This document shows positions 5,715-9,905 of a stretch of 9,905 bases of DNA, piece by piece. This stretch comes from an uncultured Eubacteriales bacterium. GTDB taxonomy: Bacteria; Bacillota; Clostridia; Monoglobales; Firm-18. Numbering within the stretch: position 1 is the stretch's first letter; each line of letters starts with the position of its first letter. The DNA lies in assembly GCA_905210885.1 (NCBI GenBank), contig CAJLYO010000048.1:1-9905 (forward strand). The letters are read 5' to 3'. Both the position numbers and the translations under genes were made by a program. The notes under the pieces were generated by a model. The model was not told where the DNA came from, did not search any database, and was given only the letters and a program-made list of their open reading frames with translations.

Positions 5715-8243
5715 TCACGCAGTTACAATTTTGCTTGCGTCCTGAAGTCCAAGCATTGCAACGGACTGCTCACGCATTTTGTACTTTAATATCTTGCCGG
5801 CGGCATTCATGGGAAATTCGTCCACAAATGCAACATAACGCGGAACCTTGTGCTTTGCCATGTGGGACATAACAAAACCTTTAAGCTCGTCCTCCGTCAT
5901 GGTTTCGCCTTCCTTTAATATTACCCAAGCCATGATTTCCTCGCCGTACGCCTCATCGGGAACGCCGATAACCTGAACGTCTTTTACCTTTTCATGTGTG
6001 TATATAAATTCCTCGATTTCCTTGGGGTAGATATTTTCGCCGCCGCGGATAATCATATCCTTTATACGTCCCGTGATTTTGTAGTGACCGTCTTTGGTTC
6101 TGCGGGCAAGGTCGCCGGTATGCAGCCAGCCGTTTTCGTCTATTGCCGCCGCGGTTGCCTCGGGCATTTTATAGTATCCCTTCATTATATTATATCCGCG
6201 CGCTACAAATTCGCCGTCTGTTTCGTCCGGCAAATCCTCATAGGTTTCCGGGTCTACTATTTTGCACTCTACACCGAACATTGCACTGCCCACGGTGTTT
6301 ACGCGAACGTCAATGGGGTCGTCCGTTTTGCTCATCGTGCAGCCGGGTGACGCCTCGGTCTGACCGTAGGTTATGCAAATTTCGGTCATATGCATCTTTT
6401 CAACAACGTCCTGCATTACCTTAACGGGGCAGGGGCTTCCTGCCATTATGCCGGTTCGCATGTGTGAAAAATCGGTGTTTTTGAAGTTTTCGTTTTCAAG
6501 CATAGCGATAAACATTGTGGGCACGCCGTGGAAACAGGTGATTTTTTCCTTATTAATGCATGCAAGCGACTTTCTCGGCGAGAACACCGGCATGGGGGAC
6601 ATTGTTGCTCCGTGAGTCATGCACGCCGTCATTGCAAGCACCATGCCGAAACAGTGGAACATGGGAACCTGAATCATCATTCTGTCCGCCGTTGACAAAT
6701 CCATGCAGTCGCCGATTGCCTTGCCGTTGTTTACAACGTTGTAGTGAGTGAGCATGACGCCTTTGGGGAAGCCTGTCGTTCCGGAGGTGTACTGCATGTT
6801 GCACACGTCGTTTTTATCAACGGTTCTTCTTCTGCGCTCAACTTCGTTTTGCGAAACGGTGTCCGCAAGGGCAATTGCCTCATCCCATGTGTAGCAGCCC
6901 GGCTGCCTGCTTTCTATGGTTATTATGTTTTTAAGCAGCGGCAGCTTTTCCGAATTTAACTCTCCCGGTTCCGAGGTTAAAAGCTCGGGGCAAAGCTCCT
7001 GCATAATTTCAACATAATTTGAATCCTTAAAGCCGTCAATCATAACAAGGGTGTGCGTGTCCGACTGGCGCAGCAGGTATTCCGCCTCATGTACCTTGTA
7101 GGCAGTGTTTACCGTTACAAGCACGGCGCCGATTTTCGTGGTTGCCCAGAATGTTATGTACCACGCCGGAACATTTGTCGCCCAGATTGCAACGTGGTCG
7201 CCTTTTTTAACGCCCATCGCGATAAGCGAGCGCGCAAATGTGTCAACATCATCGCGGAACTGGCTGTAAGTTCTTGTATAGTCAAGCTCTGTGTAGCGGA
7301 ATGCATACTGGTCGGGAAATTCCTTTACCATTCTGTCCAAAACGTCCGGGAAGGTGTAGTCTATAAGGGTTTCCTTGGGCCATATGTACTTTCCGTCACC
7401 TCTGTTGCTTGTCTGAAGCGTGCTTACCTTTTTGCGGTAGGGCGTCATGTAGTGAACAAAGTGGGGGAATACAACCGCCGCGTCCGAAAGCTCGCTTGCC
7501 CAGCGCTTAACCCACTCTAAGGAAATGTAGCCGTCATAGCCGATGGCGTTTAATGCCTCCAGCATTTCGTGTATGGGAAGGTCACCCTTGCCCATCATTC
7601 TGTATGAAACGCCGTTTTCCGTCATAACACTGTCTTTTACGTGAACGAATTTTATCAAAGAGCCCAAATTTTCAACTGTTTTTTCGGGCTGCTCATTTTT
7701 ATATCTGTAGGGGTGGTGCATGTCCCACAGAGCCGCAACGTTTTTGCGGTTTACGTCTGTCAAAAGCTTTTTTAAACGGGCGGTGTCCGCGTATACGCCG
7801 TTTGTTTCCACAAGGAGCGTAACATCTTTGTCCGCGGCATAATCCGCAAGCTCGCCCAAAAGGCCGGCAACATAGCCGTCGTCAACCTCGCCGTTTTCAG
7901 TTGCGTCCAAATCGCCCAGTATTCTTAAATACGGTGTTTTAAGAGCCTGTGCAAGGTCTGTATATTTATGTACCGTATCGATAACCGAATCGCGGTTTTC
8001 CTTGAATTTAAGGGCGCATCCCGTTGACAGGCACGGGATTTCCAAACGTAGTTCTTTTAGCTTTTTAATCGTGGATTGGAGTCGCAGGGCGGAAAATGGG
8101 CGGGCGTTAATCGCGTCGATATCATTACCTACGCCGCGTATTTCGATACCGTCAAAACCTAAATCCTTTGCCATTGAGTAGATGTCCGACCATTCAAAAT
8201 CAGGACAGCCGAGCGTTGAAAAACTGATTTTCACTTTTACCAT
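5715..8243 (-). CDS. Fusion: xylose-isomerase-like TIM barrel + AMP-forming acyl-CoA synthetase
   Basis: An 842-residue two-domain protein. Residues about 4-270 form a xylose-isomerase/AP-endonuclease-2-like TIM barrel (sugar phosphate isomerase/epimerase type) with a full set of likely metal ligands: Glu146 (VETNG), Asp174 and His177 (WDMHHPYR), His201 (FVHVKD) and Glu243 (ISLEW). After a linker, residues about 290-842 form an AMP-dependent acyl-CoA synthetase: P-loop YTSGTTGFPKG at 485-495, adenylate region YGQTEASPG, TGD at 709-711 with Asp711, hinge GRIKDMIIRGGENIYP, and catalytic Lys817 in AAGKILK. Both halves look active. There is no internal ATG with a ribosome binding site at the junction, so it is one polypeptide. 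The ligase half should activate a carboxylic acid to acyl-CoA with ATP; the barrel's substrate is unknown. The ATG at 8243 is preceded by AGGAAAGGA; the upstream 20-residue extension to 8303 runs over a promoter-like sequence and is rejected. A GTG three codons in is a possible alternative start. Confidence 0.9.
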   Translation of the reverse strand: MVKVKISFSTLGCPDFEWSDIYSMAKDLGFDGIEIRGVGNDIDAINARPFSALRLQSTIKKLKELRLEIPCLSTGCALKFKENRDSVIDTVHKYTDLAQALKTPYLRILGDLDATENGEVDDGYVAGLLGELADYAADKDVTLLVETNGVYADTARLKKLLTDVNRKNVAALWDMHHPYRYKNEQPEKTVENLGSLIKFVHVKDSVMTENGVSYRMMGKGDLPIHEMLEALNAIGYDGYISLEWVKRWASELSDAAVVFPHFVHYMTPYRKKVSTLQTSNRGDGKYIWPKETLIDYTFPDVLDRMVKEFPDQYAFRYTELDYTRTYSQFRDDVDTFARSLIAMGVKKGDHVAIWATNVPAWYITFWATTKIGAVLVTVNTAYKVHEAEYLLRQSDTHTLVMIDGFKDSNYVEIMQELCPELLTSEPGELNSEKLPLLKNIITIESRQPGCYTWDEAIALADTVSQNEVERRRRTVDKNDVCNMQYTSGTTGFPKGVMLTHYNVVNNGKAIGDCMDLSTADRMMIQVPMFHCFGMVLAMTACMTHGATMSPMPVFSPRKSLACINKEKITCFHGVPTMFIAMLENENFKNTDFSHMRTGIMAGSPCPVKVMQDVVEKMHMTEICITYGQTEASPGCTMSKTDDPIDVRVNTVGSAMFGVECKIVDPETYEDLPDETDGEFVARGYNIMKGYYKMPEATAAAIDENGWLHTGDLARRTKDGHYKITGRIKDMIIRGGENIYPKEIEEFIYTHEKVKDVQVIGVPDEAYGEEIMAWVILKEGETMTEDELKGFVMSHMAKHKVPRYVAFVDEFPMNAAGKILKYKMREQSVAMLGLQDASKIVTA

Positions 8244-8281
8244 TCCTTTCCTGTTAAAAAGCCCTGTCGGGGTATTACTTA

Positions 8282-8310
8282 ATAGTACCACAATTTTTCG
8301 CAATATTCAA
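8282..8310 (-). promoter_or_regulatory. Candidate promoter P1 of the large operon
   Basis: On the minus strand a -35 TTGAAT (8305-8310) and a -10 TACTAT (8282-8287) are separated by 17 bases, and TGG directly before the -10 gives an extended -10. Transcription would start near 8275, giving a leader of about 32 bases that includes the AGGAAAGGA ribosome binding site. Each hexamer matches the consensus at four of six positions. Confidence 0.55.
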
Positions 8311-8345
8311 TACGTTTTGCGGTTTTTCTGCATTTTTTCAAATAT

Positions 8346-8365
8346 CGGTGCATATTTATGTGCCG
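8346..8365. promoter_or_regulatory. Palindrome just downstream of candidate P2
   Basis: Nine-base arms 8346-8354 (CGGTGCATA) and 8357-8365 (TATGTGCCG) around a 2-base centre are inverted copies except at two positions. It would cover the first bases transcribed from the upstream candidate promoter, as an operator would. The 2-base centre disfavours a tight RNA hairpin and favours binding by a dimeric repressor. No regulator is encoded in the window. Confidence 0.35.
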
Positions 8366-8374
8366 TTTTTGTAT

Positions 8375-8403
8375 ATTATAATAGTTTTGCGCACAAAATT
8401 CTA
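8375..8403 (-). promoter_or_regulatory. Candidate upstream promoter P2
   Basis: The minus strand has a perfect -10 TATAAT (8375-8380). The -35 at a 17-base spacing is TAGAAT (8398-8403), only three of six matches, so activity may need an activator. The start would be near 8368, with a leader of about 125 bases. The spacer holds a palindrome (8385-8398). Confidence 0.4.
8385..8398. promoter_or_regulatory. Operator-like palindrome between -35 and -10 of P2
   Basis: Plus-strand TTTTGCGCACAAAA is symmetric at 12 of 14 bases and lies wholly in the spacer of candidate promoter P2, a usual place for a repressor operator. No regulator gene is adjacent to support a particular family. Confidence 0.35.
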
Positions 8404-8429
8404 TAAACGAACGACCAATATGCCTAATT

Positions 8430-8459
8430 AAAAACAGCAGCGGTTTCGCTGCTGTTTTT
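8430..8459 (-). terminator. Rho-independent terminator, bidirectional in form
   Basis: A perfect 13-bp stem (8430-8442 with 8447-8459) closes on a 4-nt loop. The GC-rich core CAGCAGCG is flanked by A5 and T5, so on the minus strand the hairpin ends in a T-run 27 bp beyond the sialidase-like stop codon. The symmetry would let it work on either strand. It separates the sialidase unit from the large operon. Confidence 0.92.
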
Positions 8460-8486
8460 GAGTGTTGTCAATATGGGACAAAATCT

Positions 8487-9542
8487 TTAGATGTTTTTTT
8501 CAATCGTAAGCCATACGTGCTTTACATTCACACATTCATCTCTTCCGTATTTTTCCGAATATTGAATAAGCATTCGATTTTTACCGTCTGTGTCCTTAAG
8601 AACAATGTTGTTTGAGTAATAGCATGACCCTTTTTCATCGGCAATAAAAGTTCCCTCGTCCCAAGTTTGCCCGTCCTCAGATGTGTATAATACGAAACCT
8701 GTTAATGCTGCACTTCTGCCGTGAGCAATATAAATATTGTCAATTTGGGCAACCTGAGGATTTCTAAGACCATGCTTTACATAGCATACTTCAGCTTCCT
8801 TCCACGATGCGCCGCAATCTGTTGAAACAATATGATCAATGTACTGTTCGTTATCTTTATTATATGCATATACGTGAAGTTTGCCCTCAGCGTCAAATAA
8901 CATTGAACCGTATCCCCTTCCTAATGACGGAATAGGCACAATGCATAATTCGTTGAATGTGCCGCCGTTATCATGACTTGTAAATATACGGTATACATGT
9001 TCTTCGCTTTCGCCGCAAAAACAGCCTGTGCCGTCATTGCAAAACTCCAGTATGTATATAATGCCGTCATGATACAAGGCATCATAAACCCTTCCTTTGT
9101 ATGAGCATAGTTCCTTTTCTTCCGTCCATGTTTTTCCCCCGTCAAAACTTGTAACAGTCATAGGTGTATCCCATGGCTGGCAAAGTGAATCCGCATCATT
9201 TCTCAAACAGATTGCAACAATTCTTCCGTCATCGCAGGCAACCGCCTTTTCTACAGAAATAACATATATTCCGTCATACAGGGATTTTTTTGAATAAGGA
9301 AGCTCATGGATTTCCGAATAGGTTTCGCCGCCATCGTCGGACAGACGATATTCCACCCAACCGAAAGTGGAATGTCCGCCGTATTTTTCCGCAGTGCAGT
9401 TAGAGTTAAAGTCAATCAGCTTGCCGGGTGCCCACTCGGCAAGTGCGTGTGTCATATGCCCGCTTCTTTTTCTGCTTTTGTTGTCCACATAAAGGATAGG
9501 TTCGCTGATTTTTACGGTATAGTTTTCTCTTTTGATTTCCAT
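8487..9542 (-). CDS. Sialidase-like BNR/Asp-box beta-propeller protein
   Basis: A 351-residue protein of the sialidase superfamily (exo-alpha-sialidase/BNR type). Five Asp-box motifs are visible: SDDGGETY (68-75), SFDGGKTW (132-139), SHDNGGTF (189-196), STDCGASW (240-247) and the shorter SEDGQTW (288-294). Their spacing of 42-64 residues fits successive propeller blades. No signal peptide, anchor or carbohydrate-binding module is present, so the product is probably cytoplasmic and would act on small imported glycosides. I could not assign the arginine triad and catalytic tyrosine of true sialidases, so hydrolysis of sialic acid is unproven; Asp boxes also occur in other propellers. The ATG at 9542 has AGGAG 8 bases upstream, overlapping the stop of a truncated aminotransferase. 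A strong terminator follows. Stretches of the gene are AT-rich compared with the large operon (for example 18 of 60 G+C at 8521-8580 against 36 of 60 at 5401-5460). Confidence 0.85.
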   Translation of the reverse strand: MEIKRENYTVKISEPILYVDNKSRKRSGHMTHALAEWAPGKLIDFNSNCTAEKYGGHSTFGWVEYRLSDDGGETYSEIHELPYSKKSLYDGIYVISVEKAVACDDGRIVAICLRNDADSLCQPWDTPMTVTSFDGGKTWTEEKELCSYKGRVYDALYHDGIIYILEFCNDGTGCFCGESEEHVYRIFTSHDNGGTFNELCIVPIPSLGRGYGSMLFDAEGKLHVYAYNKDNEQYIDHIVSTDCGASWKEAEVCYVKHGLRNPQVAQIDNIYIAHGRSAALTGFVLYTSEDGQTWDEGTFIADEKGSCYYSNNIVLKDTDGKNRMLIQYSEKYGRDECVNVKHVWLTIEKNI

Positions 9543-9553
9543 ATATACATCTC

Positions 9554-9905
9554 CTAATTTAAAAATTTTTTTAAGGTATCGAATGTTTCTTTTCCTTTTT
9601 CGTAAGCCAATTCGCGGTACGCTTCATCAGAAATAATCCATAAATTATGTTTAACACATAATTTTGTATATTCAATCAACGTTTCTTTACTGAATAATTG
9701 ACCTGTTGGGTTATCGTAAGGAATGATGAGCAACGCACCCGGTTTTGTATCGATAATGCGTTGTTCAACAGTTTCAACGGATGGCAATTCAAACTCGCCA
9801 TTTTCATTAAGCTCGCGATCAACAGTGACTGTTTTACGACCGATACGAAGACCTACTGCATCATAGTTTGTATAAGAAGGGTTGAACATCAAGAGAGGGC
9901 GTTCC
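9554..9905 (-). pseudogene. Class I/II PLP aminotransferase, C-terminally truncated fragment
   Basis: The frame is open to the window edge and gives at least 116 residues. It matches the middle of the large domain of fold-type I aminotransferases: FNPSYTNYDA (substrate-side loop), PYDNPTG (63-69, conserved PLP-binding Asn) and ISDEAYRELAY (91-101, Asp bonding the PLP nitrogen and Tyr). The frame then ends after only about 15 more residues, KGKETFDTLKKFLN, with no PLP lysine motif and none of the roughly 200 C-terminal residues a normal protein of about 390-430 would have. The N-terminal part lies outside the window. It cannot be catalytic as it stands. The stop overlaps the ribosome binding site of the sialidase-like gene, so the ending tail may come from another gene joined by recombination, or from an assembly error. 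An intact but unusual protein is unlikely. Confidence 0.75.

Noticed and set aside
7053..7520. 155-residue open frame on the plus strand
   Set aside because: Antisense to the fusion gene, with no recognisable motif; it reflects the base bias of the real gene.
8244..8275. Short hairpin followed by a T-run in the leader (CCC-GGG stem then CTTTTT)
   Set aside because: Only about 3 bp of reliable stem, too weak to call a terminator or attenuator.
8244..8303. Twenty-residue N-terminal extension of the fusion protein
   Set aside because: It would translate through the candidate -10 box and the ribosome binding site of the ATG at 8243, and the barrel fold begins naturally with the residues after 8243.
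8304..8486. Possible small gene or RNA gene in the 8244-8486 gap
   Set aside because: No frame with a ribosome binding site and no tRNA-like or riboswitch-like fold was seen; promoters, palindromes and a terminator account for the region.

Overview
The window looks like part of an anaerobic Clostridia-type (Bacillota) chromosome, possibly an uncultured gut or rumen lineage. The reasons are ferredoxin-linked oxidoreductase genes, strong AGGAGG-type ribosome binding sites, tight same-strand operons and Bacillota-like protein families. The genus cannot be told from the sequence. Every gene I can support is on the minus strand, so transcription runs from high to low coordinates.

Right end (about 8487-9905): a broken class I/II aminotransferase fragment enters from the window edge and stops after about 116 residues, before the region that should carry the PLP lysine. 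Its stop codon overlaps the ribosome binding site of a five-Asp-box sialidase-like protein without a signal peptide. A perfect 13-bp hairpin terminator (8430-8459) closes this unit. Parts of this unit are visibly more AT-rich than the large operon, suggesting a separate origin.

Middle (8243 down to 2394): a regulatory region of about 170 bp holds two candidate promoters and two palindromes. It precedes an unusual 842-residue fusion of a xylose-isomerase-like TIM barrel to an AMP-forming acyl-CoA synthetase, then a small P-loop ATPase. A 105-bp gap holding an 81-bp imperfect inverted repeat follows, then a complete four-subunit 2-oxoacid:ferredoxin oxidoreductase in the order delta, alpha (VorB), beta, gamma. 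The ligase can make acyl-CoA from a carboxylic acid. The oxidoreductase interconverts acyl-CoA plus CO2 with a 2-oxoacid. Together they suggest assimilation (or, run backward, fermentation) of branched-chain or aromatic acids and their amino acids.

Left end (2401 down to 37): the same transcription unit continues without a visible break into a YjjG-like HAD phosphatase, a YhcH/EbgC-family cupin-like sugar protein, a stand-alone ASRT-family protein and an alpha/beta-hydrolase of the acetyl-esterase type. A hairpin at the window edge may end the operon. This tail reads as a small sugar or glycan module, so one long transcript appears to join acyl-CoA/2-oxoacid chemistry to carbohydrate handling.

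The points most worth checking are the TIM barrel-ligase fusion, the inverted repeat with two mutually exclusive pairings upstream of the delta-subunit gene, the rhodopsin-free ASRT protein among sugar genes, and the truncated aminotransferase junction. No tRNA, rRNA, CRISPR array, transposase or plus-strand gene was found.
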